A stretch of DNA of 64,000 nucleotides from Candidatus Aenigmatarchaeota archaeon (GCA_016193585.1 JACPRW010000004.1:1-64000); one strand, 5' to 3'; positions 28,988 through 38,067 are shown, numbered from the stretch's first letter. The notes: generated from the letters alone by a model not told the origin. Made by a program: numbers and translations.

Positions 28988-29214
28988 ACTCCCTCCCGCT
29001 TCTTACGGAATGCTGCCTCTATTCGCCTCCATTGCCCAATATTTTGACTTCCTGCTTCAGCATCTCAATGTCGGACTTCAATGTCCTGTTCTCTTCCTTG
29101 ATGGCATCATTTTCCTCGTCCAGCTCCTGCGCCGCCGTGACGGGCGTCCACTGCGACAGCTCCGGGACCTGGCAGTAGCCGTCGTCGCCAGCTTGAAAAC
29201 CTTGATATCATTCC

Positions 29215-30453
29215 TCAGTCTCCTCCAATCTTCATATAATATACTCTCCACCCGTCAAGTACTTCGCTCGCCGTGTCGTCGGTCATGGTATAGGTTACGG
29301 TATGGTCACCTGTGCCTGATAGGCTCACGGAATGCGTAACATCAGCAGCACCGGTGTCTGCAATTGTTGCAGAGTAAACATTGGAAGATGCACCGCCAAC
29401 AAGATACGATGATATTCTGCCATGGTCATTGCCATTTGTCCACGAATACAAGTAAACAACCCCAATCTCATTAGCATCTATTTTAAAAGACCCGCTTGCA
29501 TCGCCCGTTCCGCTTGCAATGAGGTTGCCGAACCCGCCGGTTCCCGAGTTAGGGTCGCTGGTTATCCTGCCGGTAAAGTTGATGCTCCCCGCAACATCGA
29601 GTGCCTGGTTAGGGGTCGTGTCGCCGATGCCGACGTTGCCGCTTCCTTTAATTGTGACTGTATTCTTCCAGCTTCCCGTTGAATCGACAATATCAAAAGC
29701 CAAAGTGGCCCCGTTATTTTGAAAAGTATCTGTATATCCCCAATTTATATTTGCCGTGCTATAATCAAGGACTTGACCAGTATACCTACTTTCCATATAA
29801 ATCATATCTCTCACAGTGGTGCTCCAAGTTTTAGCAGTGCTGTCATCGAGTTGTAATTGAGTAACCTCTCCAGACCCATCTTTTTGAATATGCAGCGGAG
29901 CCGCTGGAGTCCCCGTCCCAATCCCGACTCTGCCTGCCGCGCTATTGACGTAGAGGGTGCTGCCGCCGACGCTCAGGTTGTGCTGGACCGTGAGGTTGCG
30001 CTGGACCGTGAGGTTCTCGGTGATGGTCATGTTGCCGGCGACGTGCAGCCGTTCTGAAGGGCTCGTGGTCCCGATGCCGAGGTTGCCGTCAGTATTTATT
30101 ACCATACGGTATTGTGCCGCAGTAATATCGTAAAACACCAAAGCATCAGACGTGGTGCCATCCGCCGCAATATTCCATGACCTTGCATCGTTCTTTAGAT
30201 CAATACCTGGGTACGAATCAGCAACTGTACTTTGTATAGTCAAACCTGCGGTTCCCGCCCCAGATGTACTGTAGATATGTAGCATATCCCCCGGCCCCGT
30301 CGTCCCGATGCCGACGTTGCCGGTGGATTTCACGAAAGTCATCACAGTTACATCCGGATCAGGCTGAAAATCAACGATTTTGAATTTGTCGCTGTCCAGT
30401 CCATCTACCTGAATGCCCCATGTCTGTGCATCATTAACAAGGGATATATTCAT
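29215..30453 (-). CDS. C-terminal half of tail-fibre-like protein
   Basis: MNISLVNDAQTWGIQVDGLDSDKFKIVDF... GNVGIGTT repeats; ATGA overlap with upstream ORF stop. Confidence 0.8.
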   Translation of the reverse strand: MNISLVNDAQTWGIQVDGLDSDKFKIVDFQPDPDVTVMTFVKSTGNVGIGTTGPGDMLHIYSTSGAGTAGLTIQSTVADSYPGIDLKNDARSWNIAADGTTSDALVFYDITAAQYRMVINTDGNLGIGTTSPSERLHVAGNMTITENLTVQRNLTVQHNLSVGGSTLYVNSAAGRVGIGTGTPAAPLHIQKDGSGEVTQLQLDDSTAKTWSTTVRDMIYMESRYTGQVLDYSTANINWGYTDTFQNNGATLAFDIVDSTGSWKNTVTIKGSGNVGIGDTTPNQALDVAGSINFTGRITSDPNSGTGGFGNLIASGTGDASGSFKIDANEIGVVYLYSWTNGNDHGRISSYLVGGASSNVYSATIADTGAADVTHSVSLSGTGDHTVTYTMTDDTASEVLDGWRVYYMKIGGD

Positions 30454-30998
30454 GCGTCGGTATCAAGCGTCGCCGTCCCAATCCCGACGTTCCCCGAGCT
30501 CCCATTGACGAACAATAGCTGCGTCCCGGTCGTGTTCTCGATGCGCAATGCGCCGAGCGCATTCGAGCTGTTGATGTGCACGGTGCCGAGCGGACTGGTC
30601 ATGTTGAGGCCGATGCCCACCTTCTGGTTCTCGCCGATGGCAAGGTACGCCGACTCGTTCGTCTCGAGCGAGACGCCGGCAGAGCCGTTTATTTGGAGCT
30701 TGCGGCGCGGCGCGACGGTGCCGATGCCGAAGCTGTCGGCGAAGTAGCCGTTGACGCCGTAGACGCTCGCCCAGCGGAGGCTCGCGGCGCCGAGGTTGTA
30801 CGTGTTGTCCGACTTGGGGTTGATGCCGATGCTCTCGGTGAGGTTGAGGTCGGTCATGAGCGCGCCCGCGGTGGTCACCCTGACCGGCGTCCAGTGCGTC
30901 TGGTTCCAGCCGTAGAGCAGCGAAACGTTAATCTCGGCGTGTACGGGCAGCGCGAGGAGCGCCAGCGCAAGCACGATGAAGATTCTCGTAGCATGCAT
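30450..30998 (-). CDS. N-terminal half of tail-fibre-like protein
   Basis: Signal MHATRIFIVLALALLALPVHAEINVSLLYGWNQTHWTPV; GNVGIGTATLDTDA*. Confidence 0.8.
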   Translation of the reverse strand: MHATRIFIVLALALLALPVHAEINVSLLYGWNQTHWTPVRVTTAGALMTDLNLTESIGINPKSDNTYNLGAASLRWASVYGVNGYFADSFGIGTVAPRRKLQINGSAGVSLETNESAYLAIGENQKVGIGLNMTSPLGTVHINSSNALGALRIENTTGTQLLFVNGSSGNVGIGTATLDTDA

Positions 30999-31060
30999 CG
31001 TTAGTTCACCTCTCCGGCCGGCAAACCTTTACGTGTTATGGGGGCAAAGGGAATAGTGTG

Positions 31061-31210
31061 ATGCATATGAAAACAAAATCTGTAGCTGACACGAAGGAAT
31101 GGAAGAGGCTTGACGCTGCTATTCGAAAGGCTGCTAAGGACCCGGAATTCAGGAAAGCTCTGGATCGTTTTATTAGAATATCCTCTAACCATGAGCAATC
31201 ATCTCCTTGA
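31061..31210 (+). CDS. small putative antitoxin, 26-nt 3' overlap with convergent PIN gene
   Basis: MHMKTKSVADTKEWKRLDAAIRKAAKDPEFRKALDRFIRISSNHEQSSP. Confidence 0.5.
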   Translation: MHMKTKSVADTKEWKRLDAAIRKAAKDPEFRKALDRFIRISSNHEQSSP

Positions 31211-31484
31211 ACCCCTTGTAGGTGATAAATGCGGGGATATGCAACCCGAACTCCTGGCAAATAGCTTTGCAGGCAGGGAGCGCGTGTTCTGAGAGCATGC
31301 TTTTCCCGTCATTCGTCCTCGCTTCTTTCGCAACATCCCTTAATTCGTTTCGTATTGTTTTGGTCCCGTAAATTACATAGTGTCCGGGCACCAGCTTTGC
31401 CGATGTATCTCTTGCTAATGCACCGGTGATCAATTCGCCGTACACTGACGTGTCAAGCAATACCCGTTTCATTTTCTCGCCCAC
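31185..31484 (-). CDS. PIN-domain toxin (short)
   Basis: MKRVLLDTSVYGELITGALARD..YVIYGTKTIRNELRDVAKEAR. Confidence 0.65.
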   Translation of the reverse strand: MGEKMKRVLLDTSVYGELITGALARDTSAKLVPGHYVIYGTKTIRNELRDVAKEARTNDGKSMLSEHALPACKAICQEFGLHIPAFITYKGFKEMIAHG

Positions 31485-31756
31485 CCGTACCGCTTCCTGA
31501 ATTGTATCTTGTACAAGCCTTCGAGAAAGTCCGTGCCGGCATAGCCGGCGAGTATGGCGAACCGCATGTCGTTCTCGACGAACAGTCCGGCGATGATGCC
31601 CAGGAGGCTTGAAGCGAGGAGCGTCGCGAACAGGTAGCGCGGCTGCACCGCAAAGCGCTTCTTGCCGAAGTAGCTGTAGTACTTGAGCACGCCGACGCTC
31701 GCTCTGATGAAGCCGCCCGCGAAGCCGCCGAATACGGAAAGGAGGAGCTCGTTCAT
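31469..31756 (-). CDS. small membrane protein of unknown function
   Basis: 95 aa with hydrophobic segments. Confidence 0.45.
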   Translation of the reverse strand: MNELLLSVFGGFAGGFIRASVGVLKYYSYFGKKRFAVQPRYLFATLLASSLLGIIAGLFVENDMRFAILAGYAGTDFLEGLYKIQFRKRYGWARK

Positions 31757-31935
31757 CTGACCTTCCTCCGTATCATCTCCTCAACGCATTCGGAAACCGT
31801 CTTGCTTTCGCCGATGGCCTGTATCTTGAGCCGCTTCCACAACTCCTCGTCGACGACAATGGTGACCGGTTTCCTTCCCATGCAGGGACCTCCTGTTCGG
31901 CATCGCAAGTATACATTTTTACATAAATACAGCAA
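31753..31935 (-). CDS. ribbon-helix-helix-like protein
   Basis: MGRKPVTIVVDEELWKRLKIQAIGESKTVSECVEEMIRRKV. Confidence 0.7.
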   Translation of the reverse strand: MLYLCKNVYLRCRTGGPCMGRKPVTIVVDEELWKRLKIQAIGESKTVSECVEEMIRRKVR

Positions 31936-31970
31936 TATTTAAAGAAAGAAAGAAATATTATACGATTGTA

Positions 31971-32075
31971 TAAGCGCCGTATAGATAATTGCGCAGCTTA
32001 TGTCGTATTAACGCGCAATTTTCTATAGGTGAATTGCAAATAATATCAGGACATAACCAGTGCAATTCACCATAT
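31971..32075. repeat. twin-hairpin element, family D
   Basis: ATTGCGC/GCGCAAT and GTGAATTGCA/TGCAATTCAC; loops TTATGTC/GACATAA complementary. Confidence 0.8.
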
Positions 32076-32196
32076 AAGGCACGGTGTTCGCGGTTTCCTG
32101 TATCGTCTGTGGTCGCTGCACCGAAACGGATGATGCAGCCGCATCATGCGGCGGTGAAATGCAATATAGACGTTAGTGTAAAGAAATATTTAAATA

Positions 32197-32388
32197 TTGA
32201 AAGAAATATGTATTGGCATGGGGACGCGCGAGTGCATTCCGGTATCGCTGCCGAGCGGCATCGCGCGGGACATCGAGCTGCTCGTACAGGGCGGCAAATT
32301 CTCGTCAAAGTCAGAGGCGCTCCGCTTCGGCGCGAAGCTCGTCGTCATGCTGGAGAAGGGCAGCATCGGCGCGGTGCGGAAGGAATAA
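32197..32388 (+). CDS. ribbon-helix-helix antitoxin-like protein
   Basis: ECIPVSLPSGIARDIELLVQGGKFSSKSEALRFGAKLVV. Confidence 0.75.
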   Translation: MKEICIGMGTRECIPVSLPSGIARDIELLVQGGKFSSKSEALRFGAKLVVMLEKGSIGAVRKE

Positions 32389-32391
32389 AGC

Positions 32392-33501
32392 TCAGCGGCG
32401 CTTCAGTCCGTGTTCGTGAATGGCACCTGCCCGTTCCATGAGGAATGTGAATGCCGGTGTCACTGAAATGCTTTTTTCCCCGAATGTGTGGACTTCCTCG
32501 GTGCGGGAAGAAACGATATAGCCTTTGGCAATGCCGAACTTTTTCATAAATACGAGCATGCCCTTGAAGTCTAGTGCACCGTATTTGATTTCAATGGGCA
32601 CCGGCTTCCCGTTTGTCAGGACGATATCCACCTCATTTTTATAAGCGTCCCTCCAGAAAAAGTCGGGCTTGAGCTGGGCAACGACGAGCCACTCAAAAAC
32701 CTTCGACCGTGAAAAATCGTCGTCTTTGAATAACAGGCTGGTGGAAATGAGCGCGGGATAGTATTTTTTCAGTTTCCGCTCGGTCTTCCTCGCATTTCTT
32801 GAAAAGTTGTATAATTTCTTAAGGAGGAATGCATGTTCAAGATATGTCAAATAAGCTGAAAGTGTTTGCCGTGAAACCTTCAGTTCTTTCGCCAATTGAG
32901 AAATTTCTATAACCTGACCCGGTTCTTCCATGAATATCCTGAGTATGGACTCGATAACCGAGCTGTCTTTAACTGCAAATAATTGTGGTATGTCTTTGTA
33001 AACTATTTTTTCTATGATGCTTTCGTGAATATATTTCCTTATTATTTCCTTGTCTTTGATGTTCACGAGCTCGGGAAAGCCGAGCGTCAGCGTGAATTCG
33101 CTAAAAAGCGCCAGCAATTCCTTTTCGTAGAGCTTATGCGGCGTAACCGCAACGCCTTTGAACGAAAGGAATTCCCTGAATGAAAGTGTATCGACCTTGA
33201 ATTCAAAAAGCCTGCCTGCAAGCGTTTCCCGCGATTTCTTTCCGATAAACAAGGATCCCGAGCCGGAAATAACGAGCTTGATCGTTTTTCCGGATGTGTC
33301 GTAAAGTCCTTTGAGCTGGTCTTCCCAACCGCTTGCTTTTTGTATTTCGTCAAAGAGCACCACGTACGTTCCTTTTCTGATATCCTTCTCCATGAGCGCT
33401 TCGTATGCCTGCAGCACCTCCCGTAATGATGTGTTTCTGAATTCATCAAACGAAAAATAAACAATCATGAGAAGCATGCGAATAGCTTTCTGTACGTGCA
33501 A
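32392..33501 (-). pseudogene. DUF4143-type AAA ATPase, N-terminally truncated (no Walker A)
   Basis: VYFSFDEFRN..YVVLFDEIQKASGWEDQLKGLYDT..KLVISGSGSLFIGKKSRETLAGRLFEF; begins after expected P-loop. Confidence 0.7.
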
Positions 33502-33518
33502 AACTCATAGGAAAAAAC

Positions 33519-34142
33519 TTATGTAAGTGTGGTGTCTGCCAATTCTCGTATCTCTTTATCGATAACTTCAATAAATTCATCTTCTAACTGGCTTATCACA
33601 AGTTTTATCTTGCTCACAAATTCTCTAGCATTGTTCACAATAACGTCCTTTTCTTTGTAGCTTATGGGAACGCCGTACTGAACGGTTTCTCTTGCCCTCT
33701 TGGCTTTCCATAGATAGTCGATATATTTTTCTTTAATTGTCACATCTTCTATCTTGTCTTTCTTTTCTTTCAGTTGATTGAATTTTCCCATCATTTCTTT
33801 GCTTATCTGCTCTCTGAAGAAGTATTCCAGAATTGCAGCAGTAGTGGCGTGGTCTTTGCTTTCCAGCCCTATCTTTGCTAACAACGCCAAAGCGGAATGA
33901 TACATTGCGTAATAAGCTGTGATGACTGTCCAGTCTTCATGACCTAGCTTGCTCAAATCTGTCATGACTATAAGATTGTGATCAGCCTTGCCTAGATGCC
34001 CTTTGCTCAGATTATTGTTCGGCTTTGACGTTCGTAGCCCTCTTTCATCTTTGCTTCTTTTGATGGCATTCACAATCATTTCTCTTGCTCTCATTTTCCG
34101 AACACCATCTTCACAAAATTCTCTGCTCCGTTCAGAACGCAA
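33519..34142 (-). CDS. HEPN-domain toxin
   Basis: LGKADHNLIVMTDLSKL..AYYAMYHSALALLAKIGLESKDHATTAAILEYFF. Confidence 0.8.
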   Translation of the reverse strand: MRSERSREFCEDGVRKMRAREMIVNAIKRSKDERGLRTSKPNNNLSKGHLGKADHNLIVMTDLSKLGHEDWTVITAYYAMYHSALALLAKIGLESKDHATTAAILEYFFREQISKEMMGKFNQLKEKKDKIEDVTIKEKYIDYLWKAKRARETVQYGVPISYKEKDVIVNNAREFVSKIKLVISQLEDEFIEVIDKEIRELADTTLT

Positions 34143-34678
34143 TGGCTTGCTACAATCTCCTTAATGAGAGCTCTGTCTTTTTGCTTATTAAATTCGTCAG
34201 AAGTCATCATAACCGCGTTTATTTCCTTTCCGTATTTTGCGTATATTTCCTTTGTTACTTTATCAATACCTGATCCCCTCTCAGCCACAATAAGAACGTC
34301 TATATCGCTCTCTTTCGTTGCATTGCCTTTAGCGTAAGAACCGAACAGAACTATTGTGACCACATTTTCAGGGTTTATGGATTTCGTGAAATCCTCCAGA
34401 ATAAGTTTTAGTTCCCTGTTTTTGTTATAAAACTCGTCTCTGCTTTCTATTTCGCTTAACTGTAGTAGTGTCTTTGTTTTTTCGTTGTTTAGATTCAGCG
34501 AACAAATATGAGATTTTCCTGCCTTGGTTTTAACGACTATTTCTTCTTCTGCCAGTTTGCCTAGTATTCTATGGACAAAGGAGTAGTATTCACCTATAGA
34601 TTTGGCTATTTCATTTATTGTGAGAGATTTTCCCATATTTTTAGACAGGAAGTTTACTATCCTCAGTTTCAATTCCAT
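34091..34678 (-). CDS. winged-HTH + MNT nucleotidyltransferase antitoxin
   Basis: VVTIVLFGSYAKGNATKESDIDVLIV. Confidence 0.85.
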   Translation of the reverse strand: MELKLRIVNFLSKNMGKSLTINEIAKSIGEYYSFVHRILGKLAEEEIVVKTKAGKSHICSLNLNNEKTKTLLQLSEIESRDEFYNKNRELKLILEDFTKSINPENVVTIVLFGSYAKGNATKESDIDVLIVAERGSGIDKVTKEIYAKYGKEINAVMMTSDEFNKQKDRALIKEIVASHCVLNGAENFVKMVFGK

Positions 34679-34950
34679 GTTATCACTCTATATGATAATA
34701 CTATCACTATTAGTGATATATAAAGCTTTCTTGAAAATCCCAGCAGTAGTCTCACAGTTTTGAACATTGTCCTCTATCATCAACCATAAAAATATCAAAG
34801 AATATCCAAATATGCACCAAAGTGAATAATACTGGTCACGCTGATGGAATCTATACTATGGCACAAGGAAGGTGTATGCAGAAATGCGGACTAAAGGCAG
34901 TGTTGGCATTGTCTATCGGATATTTGTGCAACAGAGCAATCTGAATCCAT

Positions 34951-35091
34951 TTACAGCTGCTCAAGAATTTTGAGCATCTTTTTGTCTTCCCGTATCATCC
35001 TGTTGATTTCTTTCATTACTTCATGTTTGGGGACCTTTACCTCGGTTATTTTCCCGTTGCGGCCTATTCTATATCGGATGAAATAGTCCAT
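34951..35091 (-). CDS. small protein adjacent to Fic/Doc gene (possible antitoxin)
   Basis: MDYFIRYRIGRNGKITEVKVPKHEVMKEINRMIREDKKMLKILEQL; starts directly after Doc stop. Confidence 0.5.
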   Translation of the reverse strand: MDYFIRYRIGRNGKITEVKVPKHEVMKEINRMIREDKKMLKILEQL

Positions 35092-35558
35092 TCATATCCT
35101 CTCCAATCTTTGGTAGATAAGGTTTACTAAATCATGGAACGTAATATCGCTATTGGCTATTTTCAGGGAAATATATATAAATCCGTTGGGAGGGATGTCA
35201 AGCTGGAAAGAGTTGACTTTACAAAACAACTTGGTAGCCTCTGTCGCAGTCCTTTTGTTTCCGTCTACAAAAACGTGATTCTGAATAATGTAGTACCACA
35301 ACGTCGCTGCATTTCTTGCCACATCCATTTTGAAATCATCGCCAAGCTTCGATGACCTGATTTTCGATAGGATATAGTGAAACAAGAAAATAATACCGAC
35401 ATATTACTTCTTGTTTCACATATAGCAAACAAGGAAGTCATATCGTGTTTATTTCCTTGTATTGCTATAAACTCCATCTGTCCCTTCTTGGTGCCGCCAT
35501 TGAATTTTTTGTTTATCTCGGCTACCTCTTCAATAGAAAGCACTGTTAGTCCGTCCAT
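35092..35558 (-). pseudogene. Fic/Doc toxin gene interrupted by 97-bp twin-hairpin element
   Basis: MDGLTVLSIEEVAEINKKFNGGTKKGQMEF | ILSKIRSSKLGDDFKMDVARNAATLWYYIIQNHVFVDGNKRTATEA: HxFxDGNKR Fic motif. Confidence 0.85.
35373..35469. repeat. twin-hairpin element, family B copy 1 (97 bp)
   Basis: Identical to 38194-38290; TA at both boundaries. Confidence 0.95.
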
Positions 35559-35562
35559 AAAA

Positions 35563-36387
35563 TCATCCCAGCAGGATGAACACCGAGTAGCCGAGGATGC
35601 TGAGCGCGAGCGAGTGCTTGATGCCGGCGGATATCGTTCCCTCTGACATCTTGCCGATGGCCATGCCGGCGAAGAACCCCTGGATGACGATGAGCGACCT
35701 GAACAGCTCCGGGAATACCACGTCGAGCCGCGTGTCGCTTCCCGTGCCCTCGAAATTGAACGTGGGCACGAGGAACGACGAGATGCCGACCATGACGCCG
35801 AGGAAGATGATGTAAATCATGTAGCCGTTGATCATCTGCGAATAGACGCTTGCGCTGCGCTCCTTCTTTATTTTCTCCAGCTCGCGCAGCGAGTCGGCGA
35901 CGGCCTCGAGAACGGTGTTCATGGTGCCGCCCGACCGGTGCGCCTCGATGATGGTCTGCACGGTCCGCCTGAGGCTGCTGCTGCCGACCTTGTCGGCGAA
36001 GTCCTTGATTGCCGCCTCGAACGTGATGCCCCAGGAGATCTTCGCGCTTATATCATTCGCGTAGGGCGTGAGGACGCCGTAGTCGTTGGTCGTCGTCGAC
36101 CGCACCGCCTGCGGCAGCGTCATGCCCGAATTGATGTTCTCGGTGATGTCGCGGAGGAACCGCGGGAACATCGCCTCTATTTTCTTGACCTTCGAGTACT
36201 CGGCATACCTGTACAGGAGCGGGACGCCGATCATAATGACCGCAGCCACCAGGTTCAGCGTCGAGAAGAGCTGCGTGTCGCTTGCGTAGGTGGTGAAGTT
36301 GACGTAGATGATGACGAGCCCGACGAGCGTTGACGTGACGCTCATCGTGGTGAAGTTGACCGGGACGACGGGCTTGTGTTTTTTCAT
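35563..36387 (-). CDS. TadC/FlaJ-like pilus assembly membrane protein
   Basis: FPRFLRDITENINSGMTLPQAVRSTTTNDYGVLTPYANDISAKISWGITFEAAIKDFADKVGSSSLRRTVQTIIEAHRSGG. Confidence 0.85.
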   Translation of the reverse strand: MKKHKPVVPVNFTTMSVTSTLVGLVIIYVNFTTYASDTQLFSTLNLVAAVIMIGVPLLYRYAEYSKVKKIEAMFPRFLRDITENINSGMTLPQAVRSTTTNDYGVLTPYANDISAKISWGITFEAAIKDFADKVGSSSLRRTVQTIIEAHRSGGTMNTVLEAVADSLRELEKIKKERSASVYSQMINGYMIYIIFLGVMVGISSFLVPTFNFEGTGSDTRLDVVFPELFRSLIVIQGFFAGMAIGKMSEGTISAGIKHSLALSILGYSVFILLG

Positions 36388-36388
36388 A

Positions 36389-37259
36389 TCAGAGCCTCGG
36401 CTGCGTGAAATGGATGAAGATGATAAAGGCGACGTTGAGGAGCGGTATGAGGAAATAGATGCCGGCGCGCATGGCGTCGGGGATGCTCAGCCCGAGCACC
36501 GAGCCGCCGATGAGCGCCATGACCGCAAGGATGGATATGAAGAATAGCGGGGCGGCGATGAGGACGGCGGTGTAGAAGTCTGCATACGTGGAGAGCGTCT
36601 GGAGGTATTTCTCGCGCTTCAGCCGGTATTCGAACAGCGCGTCCTTTGCCGCGCCCTCGAAATACCTCTTCAGGTCGCCGCCGGTCTCGATGCTCGACAC
36701 GATGCCGTAGAGGAACTGGCGGAACGATTCGTTGGGCGTGCGGTTGGCGACATTCTTGATGGCTGTGTTGAGGTCCATGCCGAATACCTCGACGTTCCGG
36801 ACGATGCGCTTCGACTCGTTGGCGATTTCGCCGTATTCGGGCACGTAGCTCATGAGCCTGAAGAGGACGGACGGCGGGACGCCAGCCGAGGCTATTGCCG
36901 CCATGTGGTTGATGGCGAACGGCATGTTGCCTTCGATGTCGCTCTTTTTCGTGGTGAGCAGCTGATACGGGTAGGAGTGGTAGACGGTGAGGACGCCGAA
37001 GCCGACGGTGGTGCCGGCGATGAGGCCGCCGATCATGGCGACCCAGAGGGGCACCCCCACGAGTATCGTGGAAACCGCGGTTATCGAGACAAAGACGGCA
37101 ATGAACGCGAGGAACGAAACGAACAGCATCCTGCCGACGTACAGCTCGAAGAGTATGTTGAGGTTTGACTTGAGTATCTCTTCCTTGAGGGGGCTGACGT
37201 AGCTCGACAGGTATTTCATTCCTATTTTGCCGAAAAACCGCAGGCTTGACTTGTACATG
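36389..37259 (-). CDS. TadC/FlaJ-like pilus assembly membrane protein
   Basis: IEGNMPFAINHMAAIASAGVPPSVLFRLMSYVPEYGEIANESKRIVRNVEVFGMDLNTAIKNVANRTPNESFRQFLYGIVSSIETGGDLKRYFEG. Confidence 0.85.
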
Positions 37260-37325
37260 CTGCATATAAATTGCCGCGTGTGTTGAAATTGTTTTCGGGG
37301 CGGCAGAAACAGGAGCGCTGCCAGG

Positions 37326-38009
37326 TTATTTGCTGACTGAGATGGTATCGTTCGGGTACACGACAAAACCGCGCTCGGTAATCTTGTAGGGATGCAGCTT
37401 CCGCGAGTGGTTGGTGGCGCGTATCTTCCAGATGCTCATGCCGCGGCGGTACTCGCCGGCAACGAGCAGGTTGTGCAGGAGCACGACGCCGTCGGAAACG
37501 AATTCCTCCACGCCGAACCGCGACAGTGCATTGCTGTCAGCGAGTATCTCGGAGATGAGCAGGGACGTGCAGTTGTTCTTGCGGAGCATGTTGCTCACCT
37601 GCAGGACAGTCCGCCGCAGCTCGCTCGAATCCTTGACGTACACGCCTAAGGCAGAAATAGAGTCGATGACGACACGCTTGGCGTTGATTTCGCGGATGTT
37701 GCTCTCGACAACCTCGAAGATGTCCTCGATTTTGAACGGGTCGTACTTGAGCAGCCTGAAGGTGTTGGCTTTTTCGAGCCTGTCGGTATCCCATCCGAAC
37801 GTGCGCGCCGTTGCCCTGAGCTGGGGAACCGACTCCTCGAAGCTCACGTAGATGCCCGGCTCTTTCGATGAGCAGAGGAACTGCAGGCCGAAAATGGTCT
37901 TCCCTGAGCCGCAGGTGCCGGAGAGAAGGATGAGGTCGTTCGCCGGAATGCCTCCCTGGATAAGCCGGTCGAAGCCCTCGATGCCTGACGGGACGCGGGA
38001 GATGGCCAT
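37326..38009 (-). CDS. KaiC/ArlH-like RecA-superfamily ATPase
   Basis: MAISRVPSGIEGFDRLIQGGIPANDLILLSGTCGSGKTIFGLQFL (Walker A GSGKT). Confidence 0.85.
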   Translation of the reverse strand: MAISRVPSGIEGFDRLIQGGIPANDLILLSGTCGSGKTIFGLQFLCSSKEPGIYVSFEESVPQLRATARTFGWDTDRLEKANTFRLLKYDPFKIEDIFEVVESNIREINAKRVVIDSISALGVYVKDSSELRRTVLQVSNMLRKNNCTSLLISEILADSNALSRFGVEEFVSDGVVLLHNLLVAGEYRRGMSIWKIRATNHSRKLHPYKITERGFVVYPNDTISVSK

Positions 38010-38067
38010 ATGGTATTCATGTGCGCAGGCAAGATAAAAAGATTGTTGGAAGCCGCATCGCGGCAAT

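Noticed and set aside
9228-29047. Recurring peptide MCRKQSFLTSKKCFEHFWMLKTKGFQTCQRNCVSL (9228, 21009, 28823)
   Set aside because: Translation of the triloop-hairpin cluster DNA; conserved because the DNA is a repeat, not because of protein selection.
14700-30720. CRISPR array suggested by repeated cccgatgccgacgttgcc
   Set aside because: Spacing irregular and repeats are in-frame codons of the GNVGIGT motif inside ORFs; no cas operon seen in the window.
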